The notes under the pieces are model-generated. The model saw only the letters and a list, made by a program, of their open reading frames with translations, was not told where the DNA came from and ran no database searches. Shown here piece by piece: positions 53,811 to 63,400 of a stretch of DNA of 64,000 bases. Each line of letters starts with the position of its first letter. Within the stretch, counting starts at the first letter, position 1. A program made the position numbers and the translations under genes. The DNA comes from Paracoccaceae bacterium. Lineage in GTDB: Bacteria > Pseudomonadota > Alphaproteobacteria > Rhodobacterales > Rhodobacteraceae. The stretch spans positions 36,389 to 100,388 of the forward strand of contig JAFIEO010000008.1 in the NCBI GenBank assembly GCA_020832445.1, in the 5' to 3' direction.

Positions 53811-54965
53811 ATGACACCTGCCGCCCGCCTGCAAGCCACCATCGACATTCTTGACCGGATTCTGGCTGGCACCCCCGCCGAGCAAGCCCTGACAGGCTGG
53901 GCGCGCAGCAGCCGTTATGCCGGGTCCAAAGACCGTGCCGCCATCCGTGACCATGTGTTTGATTGCCTGCGCTGCAAGCGGTCTTTTGCACATCTGGGCG
54001 GTGCTGACACCGGACGCGGGCTGGTGCTTGGGTTGCTGCGGGCGCAAGGCCATGCGCCGGATACGCTTTTCACCGGTCAGGGCTACGCCCCGCAGCCATT
54101 GTCCCCTGATGAATCGTCCCCGCCCGCCACTGACTCGCCGCAAAATACCGCGCTTGATTGCCCTGATTGGCTGGCCGATGACCTGCGCGACAGTCTGGGT
54201 GCCGGTTTCACGCCGGTCATGCAGGCCCTGCAACACCGCGCACCGGTATATCTGCGCGTCAATCTGGCGCGGACCACCCGCGCCCACGCCGCGCAGCTTC
54301 TGGCGCGAGATGGCATTGAAACCAGCCCCCACCCCCTGGCCGAGACCGTACTTGAAGTGACAGAAAACGCCCGCCGCGTGCGTCAGTCGGACAGCTTTAT
54401 CAACGGCTTGGTTGAATTGCAGGATGCCGCATCGCAGGCTGTCATCCAGTCCATTCCCCTGACCAAAGATGCGCATGTGCTGGACTATTGCGCAGGCGGC
54501 GGCGGCAAGGCATTGGCCCTTGCAGCCCTTGGTGCACAGGTCACAGCACATGATGCGAACCCCGCCCGCATGAAGGATATTCCCGAACGCGCGCGACGCG
54601 CTGGTGTCACAATTTCGATGCAGCAAACACCCCAGGGGGTGTTCGATATTGTGCTTGCAGATGTGCCATGTTCGGGATCAGGAAGCTGGCGGCGCGCACC
54701 CGCCGGAAAATGGTCACTGGATCGCGCCGCCCTTGATGCGCTGCTACAGGTTCAGTCAACCATTTTGAACGACGCCAGCCAGCATGTCAGGCCGGGCGGG
54801 CAATTATGCTATGTGACATGCTCTTTGCTGAACGCAGAGAATGCAGATCAGGTCACACAATTTCTTAACCGCGCCCCCCAATTCACGCTTGCCTTGCAAA
54901 AACGGTTCACACCATTGGATGGCGGTGACGGGTTTTTTCTGGCCGTGTTGCAACACTGCGCCTGA
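53811..54965 (+). CDS. RsmB-like rRNA (cytosine-5)-methyltransferase
   Basis: The 384-residue RsmB/Nol1-family enzyme begins with a NusB-like N-terminal half (ARLQATIDILDRILAG...RCKRSFAHL). The catalytic domain shows motif I DYCAGGGGKALALAALG, the PCSG motif in DVPCSGSGSWRR and motif VI VTCSLLNAEN, the two catalytic cysteines of RNA m5C methyltransferases. AGAGGA at 53801-53806 fixes ATG 53811 over the in-frame ATG at 53778. It probably modifies 16S rRNA; the exact position is not fixed. Confidence 0.9.
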   Translation: MTPAARLQATIDILDRILAGTPAEQALTGWARSSRYAGSKDRAAIRDHVFDCLRCKRSFAHLGGADTGRGLVLGLLRAQGHAPDTLFTGQGYAPQPLSPDESSPPATDSPQNTALDCPDWLADDLRDSLGAGFTPVMQALQHRAPVYLRVNLARTTRAHAAQLLARDGIETSPHPLAETVLEVTENARRVRQSDSFINGLVELQDAASQAVIQSIPLTKDAHVLDYCAGGGGKALALAALGAQVTAHDANPARMKDIPERARRAGVTISMQQTPQGVFDIVLADVPCSGSGSWRRAPAGKWSLDRAALDALLQVQSTILNDASQHVRPGGQLCYVTCSLLNAENADQVTQFLNRAPQFTLALQKRFTPLDGGDGFFLAVLQHCA

Positions 54966-55015
54966 AATCTGACCTGCAAACACAACCAAGGATTGTCTAA
55001 ACTGGCAGGGCCTTG

Positions 55016-55030
55016 TTAACTATTTTTCAA
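55016..55030 (+). promoter_or_regulatory. Candidate CtrA box upstream of cckA
   Basis: TTAA-CTATTTT-TCAA matches TTAA-N7-TTAA with one mismatch, 81 bases before the cckA ATG in an AT-rich leader. CckA feeds phosphate to CtrA, so autoregulation would be plausible. Confidence is low because such matches are frequent. Confidence 0.3.
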
Positions 55031-55110
55031 TAGCATTGTTTATAAAGTAATTTTCAGCGTCACATTTCAGGGCATGCCATCTGCATGGCCGTCCATTTTG
55101 TCAGAATATC

Positions 55111-57402
55111 ATGCAGCTACTAGCCGAATTTCGCCCGCGCCACCTGTCCTTGCTCGCTTTGGCCGGGGTTGCGGTGTGTATCGGCGCGGTTTTGGTGCTG
55201 GCCGATACGGCCCTGTCCATGGCGGGCCTTGCCATCGGGGCGTCACTTGTGATGGCGGCGGCACTTCTGTGGGCGGGCCGGATGGTTGCGCAGGCGCTGA
55301 ACCGGAATGAACGTCTGGCCATCAGGACAATTCTGGATAATTCCGAAACAGCGTGTTTTCTGGTTTCCTGCAGCGACCAGACCATCCAATGGCAAAACCG
55401 TGCGGCAATCGCGCATTTTGGCCCGCTGCACGACCTTGTGGCGCTGCTGGGCAATTACTGCGCGGCGCCGGTCAGTTTCATAACCCAGTTGCATGATCAG
55501 GCACAGGCACGCGGAAATGCGACCAGATATCTGGGCATCGGCGCGCAGGCGTCGCGGCTGGAAGTGGTTGTGACCAATGGCGGCAATTTCCTTTGGCGTA
55601 TACCGACCGTTTCCGCCCCGCAGGACCAGTATGAATTGCCCTTGGAGTGGGTTCTGTCCGACACGTCGGGGCGGGTTCGATACATCTCTGCGTTGCTTGC
55701 GGCGCAGTATGAAACACCCCCCGAATACATTCACGACCTTGTCGGGCAGGATATGCCTGATCTGAATCAGGCGTCACAGGTCCAGCTGGCGCACACGTCC
55801 ATGACCCGCCTTGCCTGCCGGATGGAACATGGCGCGGATACCGAAGCTGTTGTTTTTCTGCCCGCGCAACTGGCCCGCGCCCCGATTGTTGATGCCGATA
55901 CTGCATTGAACCTGCTGCCTGTGGCAATCGCGCATATCGCGCCGGACGGGCGCATTGCCTTCGCCAATAGGGAAGCGCGCTATCTTTTGCATCTGAACAC
56001 ACATCAAGATGTCGCGTTCAGCGACCGGCTGGAGGGGTTGGGCAGGCCGATTTATGAATGGATGGAAGATGTCCGCTCTGGCAGGCTGAAGCGCAGCACG
56101 GAAGTCATGCGATTGGTCCGGCCCGGCGAAGAAACCTATATTCAGGTATCGCTTCGGGCGCTGGCCTCTGGCCCGGCGGGCTATACGCTTGCGGTCATGA
56201 ATGACGCAACAGAACTCAAATCCCTGGAGGCCAAATTCACGCAAAGCCAGAAAATGCAGGCGATCGGGCAGCTTGCCGGTGGCGTTGCCCATGATTTCAA
56301 CAATCTGCTGACCGCAATATCGGGGCATTGCGAATTGATCCTGATGCGCCATGACAGCAGTGATGTCGACTATCCCGACCTGATGCAGATCCAGCAAAAC
56401 AGCAACCGCGCGGCGGCCCTTGTGCGCCAGTTGCTGGCATTTTCGCGCAAACAGACCCTTCAGTTTGAAACGCTGGATCTGCAAGCGGCACTTGCTGAAC
56501 TGGTGCATCTGCTAAACCGGCTGGTCGGTGCCAAGATTACCCTGTCCTTGCGCTATGCCGAACAGACAATCAACATCCGGTCCGACAGGCGCCAGTTCGA
56601 GCAGATTCTTGTCAATCTGGTGGTGAATGCGCGCGACGCCATGCCTTTGGGCGGCGAGGTGGTGATCGAAACGGCAATGCGCAAACTGCCGCAAGGGCTG
56701 CGTCGGGAACAGGCCACATTGCCGCCTGGCGACTATGCGGTAATTGAAGTGCGCGACAAGGGACAAGGCATCCCCAAGGCCAACCTGTCCAAACTGTTCG
56801 AGCCGTTTTTTACAACCAAACGCCAAGGCGAAGGCACCGGGCTGGGGTTGTCCACAGTCTATGGGCTGGTCAAGCAAATGGGCGGTTTCATCTTCATCGA
56901 CAGCGAAGAAGGGACCGGAACAACCGTCAGCCTGTATTTCAAACCGCAACCCGCAGAAGCAACCCCCCGCAAGGCCCCGCCTGCGAAGGCCGCGCTGCCT
57001 GCGCAGGCAAAACGCCCGCGCAGCCTTGTGCTTCTGGTCGAGGATGAAGCGCCTGTGCGGTCTTTCGCAGCGCGGGCCTTGCAGTTGCAAGGGCACCGCG
57101 TGCTGGAGGCAGAATCCGGAGAGGCTGCGTTGCAGATACTGGCCGATAGCGACATCTGCCCCGACCTGTTCGTTACCGATGTAATCATGCCCGGTATTGA
57201 CGGGCCGGGTTGGGTCACCAAAATACGCGACAAGCACCCGCAAACACCTGTAGTTTTCATGTCCGGCTATGCCGAAGACAGCCGGTCCGCCGCGCAGGCG
57301 AGGGTGGAAAATTCGGTCTTTCTGGCAAAACCCTTTTCGTTAAGCGATTTCACATCGACCGTGAATGCGCAATTGTTGCAGCATGTGGATAGCAAGGGAT
57401 AA
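55111..57402 (+). CDS. cckA: Hybrid histidine kinase CckA
   Basis: The 763-residue bifunctional kinase/phosphatase controls CtrA through ChpT. It has two N-terminal transmembrane helices (LALAGVAVCIGAVLVLADTALSM and LAIGASLVMAAALLWAGRMVA) and two PAS-like regions. A HisKA domain carries His394 in GGVAHDFNNLLTAISGHCE, followed by HATPase_c (NLVVNARDAM, GQGIPKANLSKLFEPFFTTK) and a receiver with Asp690 in VTDVIMPGIDG. The strong match to CckA in the HisKA region sets it apart from other hybrid kinases. In Rhodobacter it governs motility and gene transfer agent release. A terminator follows. Confidence 0.93.
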   Translation: MQLLAEFRPRHLSLLALAGVAVCIGAVLVLADTALSMAGLAIGASLVMAAALLWAGRMVAQALNRNERLAIRTILDNSETACFLVSCSDQTIQWQNRAAIAHFGPLHDLVALLGNYCAAPVSFITQLHDQAQARGNATRYLGIGAQASRLEVVVTNGGNFLWRIPTVSAPQDQYELPLEWVLSDTSGRVRYISALLAAQYETPPEYIHDLVGQDMPDLNQASQVQLAHTSMTRLACRMEHGADTEAVVFLPAQLARAPIVDADTALNLLPVAIAHIAPDGRIAFANREARYLLHLNTHQDVAFSDRLEGLGRPIYEWMEDVRSGRLKRSTEVMRLVRPGEETYIQVSLRALASGPAGYTLAVMNDATELKSLEAKFTQSQKMQAIGQLAGGVAHDFNNLLTAISGHCELILMRHDSSDVDYPDLMQIQQNSNRAAALVRQLLAFSRKQTLQFETLDLQAALAELVHLLNRLVGAKITLSLRYAEQTINIRSDRRQFEQILVNLVVNARDAMPLGGEVVIETAMRKLPQGLRREQATLPPGDYAVIEVRDKGQGIPKANLSKLFEPFFTTKRQGEGTGLGLSTVYGLVKQMGGFIFIDSEEGTGTTVSLYFKPQPAEATPRKAPPAKAALPAQAKRPRSLVLLVEDEAPVRSFAARALQLQGHRVLEAESGEAALQILADSDICPDLFVTDVIMPGIDGPGWVTKIRDKHPQTPVVFMSGYAEDSRSAAQARVENSVFLAKPFSLSDFTSTVNAQLLQHVDSKG

Positions 57403-57409
57403 GGTGCGG

Positions 57410-57440
57410 GCCGCCTTGCATGGGCGGCACGGGCGTTTTT
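57410..57440 (+). terminator. Rho-independent terminator after cckA
   Basis: GCCGCC (57410-57415) pairs with GGCGGC (57423-57428), and GTTTTT ends at 57440. Located a few bases after the cckA stop, it separates cckA from the cob genes. Confidence 0.6.
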
Positions 57441-57593
57441 GCAGGGCATAAAGCAACCGTCCGAACATTGGCCGTGCTTTCAGATTGCATCATCGGGGGC
57501 GGCCCTTTACGGTGCTGGGATACTGCACAGCGGCGCTGATCTTGCGCAGTCGCCGCTGCGGCTGGATCACATGCCTTTTCCATCAGGACACCC

Positions 57594-58607
57594 ATGACCG
57601 ACCAGACCCCCCGCCTTAGCCCTGCCGACATCCAGCGCGCGATTGACACCAAGACAAAGCCGGTTGGCGCATTGGGACGCCTTGAGACGCTGGCCGCCCA
57701 GATTGCCGCGTTTCGCAACAGCCTGACGCCGCGCATCGACACCTGCATTCTGACAATTTTTGCAGCAGATCACGGCATCGCCCATGAAGGTGTGTCTGCC
57801 TACCCGCAGGAAGTGACCGCGCAGATGATGCTGAACTTTCTGGCGGGCGGGGCCGCCGCGAATGTGTTTGCCGCAACGCTGAATATCCCTGTGCAGGTTG
57901 TCGATGCAGGTGTTGCGGGAGGTGCCATTGCCCACCCGAACCTGATTTCACGCCGCATTGCTGCGGGCAGCGCCAGTTTTCTGACCGGTCCCGCCATGAC
58001 CCCCGACCAACTGGCGCTGGCGCTGGCGCATGGTGCCGATATTGCGCGCGACACGCGCGCTGATGCGCTGGCTTTCGGGGAAATGGGCATTGCCAACACA
58101 GCAACCGCCAGCATGGTATTGCACAAACTGTCGGGTCTGGATTTGCACCAACTGGTTGGCCGTGGAACAGGTGTTGATGACGCCGCCCTTGCCCATAAGC
58201 ACCACGTTTTGCAACAAGCCGCCGCGCGCTGCCCCGACGCCATGACGCCCGACACCATTCTGGCCGAATATGGCGGTTTTGAAATTGCCATGATGGCGGG
58301 CGCGATGCAGCACGCCGCTGAAACCGGGCGGTTGGTGCTGGTGGATGGCTTTATCGCCACTGCCGCCGCCGCCGCTGCCCTTGCGCGTGCCCCGCATATC
58401 CGCCCCGCACTGATTTTCTGCCACCGGTCGCAGGAAACGGGCCATCGCGCGGCGCTGAAGTGGCTGGATGCCGAGCCCCTTCTGGATCTGGACATGCGGC
58501 TGGGCGAGGGGACGGGTGCATTGCTGGCATGGCCACTGGTCAAGGCGGCGGCCGCAATGTTGTGCGATATGGCCAGTTTCGAAAGCGCTGGCGTAAGCAC
58601 AGGCTGA
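57594..58607 (+). CDS. cobT: Nicotinate-nucleotide-dimethylbenzimidazole phosphoribosyltransferase
   Basis: The 337-residue enzyme activates the lower ligand (5,6-dimethylbenzimidazole) for cobamide assembly. The catalytic Glu305 is in RLGEGTGALLAWPLV, and GEMGIANTATASMVL is conserved. ATG 57594 is after CAGGACACCC. It is the first of a cobT-cobS-cobC-cobU run. Its 5' leader (57441-57593) has a hairpin at 57529-57557 but none of the cobalamin-riboswitch blocks, so this set is probably not under riboswitch control. Confidence 0.96.
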   Translation: MTDQTPRLSPADIQRAIDTKTKPVGALGRLETLAAQIAAFRNSLTPRIDTCILTIFAADHGIAHEGVSAYPQEVTAQMMLNFLAGGAAANVFAATLNIPVQVVDAGVAGGAIAHPNLISRRIAAGSASFLTGPAMTPDQLALALAHGADIARDTRADALAFGEMGIANTATASMVLHKLSGLDLHQLVGRGTGVDDAALAHKHHVLQQAAARCPDAMTPDTILAEYGGFEIAMMAGAMQHAAETGRLVLVDGFIATAAAAAALARAPHIRPALIFCHRSQETGHRAALKWLDAEPLLDLDMRLGEGTGALLAWPLVKAAAAMLCDMASFESAGVSTG

Positions 58608-58611
58608 TATA

Positions 58612-59382
58612 ATGGCCAATTTGCGCGATATGGCTGCTGAATATGCCCTGGCCCTGCAATTTCTAAGCCGCCTTCCGGTCGGGCGCACCGCCCGCTACAG
58701 CCCCGAACGCTGGGCGCATATTCCGCGCTGGTTCGGGCTGGTGGGGCTGGTATTGGGGCTTGTTGCTGCGGCACTGCTATGGGCGGGCGCGCAGGTTTTG
58801 CCGCAACCGGTGGCCGTGGTGCTGACACTTGGCGCCATGATGCTGATGACCGGCGCCTTGCACGAAGACGGGCTGGCCGATGCCGCTGACGGCATGGGCG
58901 GCGGGCGCACACCGGACCGCGCGTTGGAAATCATGCGCGACAGCCGGATCGGCAGTTATGGCGTGCTTGCCGTGATCATGGCAGTGATGCTGCAAGCGGC
59001 CTGTCTGGCATTGATGCCGCTGTCATGGGCCATGGGGGCGCTGGTTCTGGCACATGTGTTCAGCCGGTCCGTTATGGCGCTGGCCCTTGGGCAAGGGCGG
59101 TATTTGCGCGCCCGCGGGGCAGGGACGGGCCTTGACCGGCCCTTGGGCTCAGCTGGGCTGGTGGTGATATCGGGCGCGGTCCTATGTGCCATGGCCATCG
59201 GGTTGATGTTGGCAGTTCCCCCGCTGGCGATGGTGCTGGCCATTGTCATCAGCGGTGGCACGGCTGCATTCTGGCTGCACATCACAAGGCGCAAACTGGC
59301 AGGCGACACCGGCGACACATTGGGTGCCGCGCAGGTGATTGCGGCCACGGCCTGCATGATCGGGGTGGTGGCATGGGTATGA
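58612..59382 (+). CDS. cobS: Adenosylcobinamide-GDP ribazoletransferase
   Basis: The 256-residue polytopic membrane enzyme joins adenosylcobinamide-GDP with alpha-ribazole to make adenosylcobalamin. The GALHEDGLADAADGMGGGRTPDRALEIMRDSRIGSYG stretch is the active-site signature of CobS/CobV, and the rest is hydrophobic. It follows cobT by four bases. Its stop overlaps the phosphatase start in ATGA fashion. Confidence 0.96.
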   Translation: MANLRDMAAEYALALQFLSRLPVGRTARYSPERWAHIPRWFGLVGLVLGLVAAALLWAGAQVLPQPVAVVLTLGAMMLMTGALHEDGLADAADGMGGGRTPDRALEIMRDSRIGSYGVLAVIMAVMLQAACLALMPLSWAMGALVLAHVFSRSVMALALGQGRYLRARGAGTGLDRPLGSAGLVVISGAVLCAMAIGLMLAVPPLAMVLAIVISGGTAAFWLHITRRKLAGDTGDTLGAAQVIAATACMIGVVAWV

Positions 59383-59906
59383 TTTTGCTGCGCCATACAC
59401 AGCCGGATGTGGCGGCTGGCATTTGCTACGGGCGCAGCGATCTGGGGCTTGCGCCCTGCTTTGCGGATACTGCGCGCGGCATCATTGATACACTGCCGGA
59501 TGTGTCGCGCATTGTGTCATCACCGCTGACACGCTGCCTGCAACTGGCGCAGTTTGTGGCACAGGCCCGCGCCCTGCCAGTGCAGATCGACCCACGCCTA
59601 AGCGAAATGGATTTCGGCACATGGGAAGGACAGCCATGGGATGCCATTCCGCGCGATCAGCTGGACGCATGGGCGCGTGACATTATGCACGCCCGCCCGC
59701 ACGGAGGCGAAAGCGTAGCCGCCCTGCGCGCACGCACATTGGCGGCCTTGCGCGACCATGCCGCGCCCGCAACGCTGGTGGTCACCCATCACGGCGTCAT
59801 AAAATGCGCGCGATCCCTGACCATGGGCAATGATGCGTGGCAATCGAACCTGCCATTCGGCCAATGGATCACGGTTTCAACGCAGGTGATTGCCAATGCC
59901 CCATGA
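59379..59906 (+). CDS. cobC: Alpha-ribazole phosphatase-like histidine phosphatase
   Basis: The 175-residue histidine-phosphatase-superfamily protein has the RHG-type motif LLRHTQPDV at the N-terminus and the second catalytic His in VVTHHGVIKCA. It probably removes phosphate from alpha-ribazole-5'-phosphate, given its place between cobS and cobU. ATG 59379 overlaps the cobS stop; ATG 59373 is a two-codon-longer alternative. Broad-specificity phosphatase is the fallback. Confidence 0.86.
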   Translation: MILLRHTQPDVAAGICYGRSDLGLAPCFADTARGIIDTLPDVSRIVSSPLTRCLQLAQFVAQARALPVQIDPRLSEMDFGTWEGQPWDAIPRDQLDAWARDIMHARPHGGESVAALRARTLAALRDHAAPATLVVTHHGVIKCARSLTMGNDAWQSNLPFGQWITVSTQVIANAP

Positions 59907-60435
59907 CCTGACCCTGATCCTTGGCGGCGCGCGGTCGGGCAAAAGCGCGCTTGCCGAACGCGAAATCACCGCACTGCCCCCGCCATGGCACTACATCGCC
60001 ACTGCGCAGGCATTTGATGATGAAATGCGCGCGCGCATCAGCCAGCACCGCCACCGCCGCGCGGCGGGCTGGCAGACACATGAAGTCCCGTTTGATCTTG
60101 TAGCGCGGCTGACAAACCTGCCGGACGGCGCGCCAGTGCTTGTGGATTGCCTGACCCTGTGGCTGACAAACCACCTGCTGGCCGATCATGATTTGCCCGC
60201 GCAGATTGCCACGCTGGAAACTGCGCTGGCCGCGCGCAAGGGGCCGGTCTGGCTGGTCGCCAATGAAGTGGGCCTTGGTATTGTGCCCGAAAACGCCCTT
60301 GCCCGCAGGTTCCGCGATGAAGCGGGCATTCTGAACCAGCGTATCGCCACCCTTGCCAGCCGCGTCATTTTCGTGGCCGCCGGCCTGCCGTTGCAATTGA
60401 AGGGGCCAGCCCGCCCCCCTATGATGGACCCATGA
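59896..60435 (+). CDS. cobU: Bifunctional adenosylcobinamide kinase / guanylyltransferase
   Basis: The 179-residue enzyme phosphorylates adenosylcobinamide and attaches GMP, preparing it for CobS. The P-loop GGARSGKSALAER begins at residue 10, VDCLTLWLTN and VANEVGLGIVPENALARRFRDEAG are diagnostic of CobU/CobP. ATG 59896 lies 11 bases inside the phosphatase gene; a TTG two codons upstream is also possible. The stop overlaps dnaE by 4 bases. Confidence 0.95.
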   Translation: MPHDLTLILGGARSGKSALAEREITALPPPWHYIATAQAFDDEMRARISQHRHRRAAGWQTHEVPFDLVARLTNLPDGAPVLVDCLTLWLTNHLLADHDLPAQIATLETALAARKGPVWLVANEVGLGIVPENALARRFRDEAGILNQRIATLASRVIFVAAGLPLQLKGPARPPMMDP

Positions 60436-63400
60436 CACAAACGCCCCGCTTCATTCATCTGCGCACGCATACCGAATATTCCCTGCTTGAAGGGGCCTTG
60501 CCGCTGAAAAAGCTGATCAAGGACTGCGCCGCGCAAAACATTCCCGCAATCGCGGTGACCGACACGGACAACATGTTTGCCGCGCTGGAATTTTCGGTGC
60601 TGGCATCAGGCGCGGGCGTGCAGCCCATTATCGGGTGCCAGATTTCCGTAGCCTATGACCCGCCCGCCCCGGGGGAAAAGCTGCGCATGCCCGCCCCCGT
60701 CGTGCTGCTGGCGCAGTCCGAAGCAGGGTATATGAGCCTGATGAAGCTGAATTCCTGCCTGTATCTGCCTAAGGACAGGCCCGTGCCACAGGTCGCGCTG
60801 GAGGAGTTGGAGCAGTATGCAGACGGGCTGATCTGCCTTTCGGGCGGGGCCGAAGGGGCCGTGGGCAAGCTGATCCAGACCAATCAGTTGCCAAAGGCGC
60901 GCGCGCTGATGGAACGGCTGGCGGCAACCTATCCGGACCGGCTGTATGTCGAATTGCAACGCCACGCTGGCGAAGACGGCCAGATGATGGAAGCCCAGCG
61001 CGTGACCGAACGCCCCTTCGTGGAAATGGCCTATGCGATGGGCCTGCCGCTGGTGGCGACCAACGATGTCTATTTCCCCAAATCCAAGATGTATGAAGCC
61101 CATGACGCGCTTTTGTGCATCAAGGACGGGGCCTATGTTGATCAGGCCGCGCCGCGCCGCCGTCTGACGCCCCAGCATTACCTGAAATCGCCCGAAGAAA
61201 TGGCCGCCCTGTTTGCCGACCTGCCCGAGGCGCTGGAAAACACGGTCGAAATTGCACGCCGCTGCGCCTATATGGCCGAACGGCGCGCCCCCATCCTGCC
61301 GCGCTTTGCCGATGACGAGGTGCAGGAACTGCGCCGTCAGGCCAAAGAAGGGCTGGCCGCGCGTTTGGCCGTTATTCCCCATGCCGCCCCTGTGGAGGAA
61401 TATGAACAACGGCTGGAATTTGAACTGGGCATCATCGAAGGCATGGGCTTTCCCGGCTATTTCCTGATTGTTGCCGATTTCATCAAATGGGCCAAGGATA
61501 ACGGCATTCCCGTTGGCCCCGGCCGGGGGTCGGGCGCGGGGTCACTGGTGGCCTATGCGCTGACGATCACCGATCTGGACCCGTTACGCTATGCTCTGCT
61601 GTTTGAACGCTTTTTGAACCCTGAACGTGTGTCCATGCCGGATTTCGACATCGATTTCTGCATGGACCGCCGCGAAGAAGTCATCCGCTACACCCAGAAC
61701 AAATACGGCGACGACAAGGTGGGCCAGATCATCACCTTCGGCGCGCTGTTGTCCAAGGCTGCAGTGCGCGATGTCGGGCGCGTGCTGCAACTGCCCTTCG
61801 GGCAGGTCGACAAACTGTCGAAAATGATCCCGGTCGAAGGGGTGAAACCCGTCAGCATTGAAAAGGCGCTGGCGGATGAGCCGCGCCTGCGCGAAGCTGC
61901 CAAGTCGGAAGAGGTCGTGGACCGCCTGCTGACCTATGCCCAACAGGTCGAAGGGTTGTTGCGCAACGCGTCAACCCATGCGGCGGGTGTGGTCATCGGG
62001 GACCGGCCGCTGGATGCGTTGGTTCCGCTGTATCGCGACCCGAAATCGAACATGCCTGCCACGCAGTTCAACATGAAATGGGTGGAACAGGCAGGGCTGG
62101 TCAAGTTCGACTTTCTGGGTCTGAAAACCCTGACAGTCATCCAGAACGCGATTGATCTGCTGAAACGGCGCGGCGTCGATCTGGACATATCCGCCATCCC
62201 GCTGGATGATGAAGCGACCTATAAACTTTATGCCAGCGCGCGCACAGTGGCCGTGTTTCAGGTGGAAAGTTCGGGCATGATGGATGCGCTGCGGCGCATG
62301 AAACCCACCTGTATCGAAGATATTGTGGCGCTTGTGGCGCTGTATCGCCCTGGCCCCATGGAAAACATTCCCACCTATTGCGAGGTGAAGAACGGGTTGA
62401 AGCCGCTGGAATCAATTCACCCGTCGATTGATTTCATTTTGGAAGAAACCCAAGGCATCATCGTCTATCAGGAACAGGTGATGCAGATTGCGCAGGTCAT
62501 GGCGGGCTACTCGCTTGGCGGTGCGGACCTGTTGCGCCGCGCCATGGGCAAGAAAATCGCCGAAGAAATGGCCAAGGAACGCCCCAAATTCGTGAAAGGG
62601 GCCATTGCCAACGGCGTGGATGAAAAGAAAGCAGGCGAGGTGTTCGACCTGCTGGAAAAATTCGCCAATTACGGGTTTAACAAATCCCACGCCGCCGCCT
62701 ATGCCGTGGTCAGCTACCAGACAGGCTATCTGAAGGCGAATTATCCGGTCGAATTCATGGCCGGTGTCATGAATTGCGATATCCACCTGACTGAAAAACT
62801 GGCCGTCTATAAGCGCGAAGTGGACAGGATGGGCATTACCGTGGTGCCACCTTGCGTCAACCGGTCGCGTGCGCGGTTCGATGTGCAGGACGGTGCACTG
62901 GTCTATGCGCTTGGTGCGCTGAAGAATGTGGGTCTGGACGCCATGCGCCTGATTGTGGACGGGCGCAGCGACAAACCGTTTGTCACGCTGTTCGATCTGG
63001 CCCGCCGCGTGGACCTGAAGCGCGTGGGCAAACGCGCGCTGGAAATGCTGGCGCGCGCGGGCGCGTTTGACCAGCTGGACCGCAACCGCAGGCGGGTGTT
63101 CGACAGCCTTGACGGGCTGGTCAGCTATTCCGCCGCTATCCATGATGCGCGCGCGTCCAATCAGGTATCACTGTTCGGCGAGGCGGGCGCCGACATTCCC
63201 GAACCGCGCCTGTCCAAATGTGACGACTGGCTGCCAACGGAACGGCTGGGGCATGAACATCAGGCGATCGGCTTTTACCTGTCCGGCCATCCGCTGGATG
63301 ATTACGCAGCCGCATTGAAACGCAAACAGGTCATGACCCTGGCCGAGGTTGAGAAAAAGGCCGCAGGCGGGGCGTTTGTGGCCAAGATCGCAGGGGCCGT

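Noticed and set aside
57441..57593. Possible second cobalamin riboswitch before cobT
   Set aside because: The leader has GC-rich hairpins (for example 57529-57557) but none of the conserved blocks GCTGCCCCCGCAACTG, GGGAAGGC or AGCCAGGAGACCTGCC.
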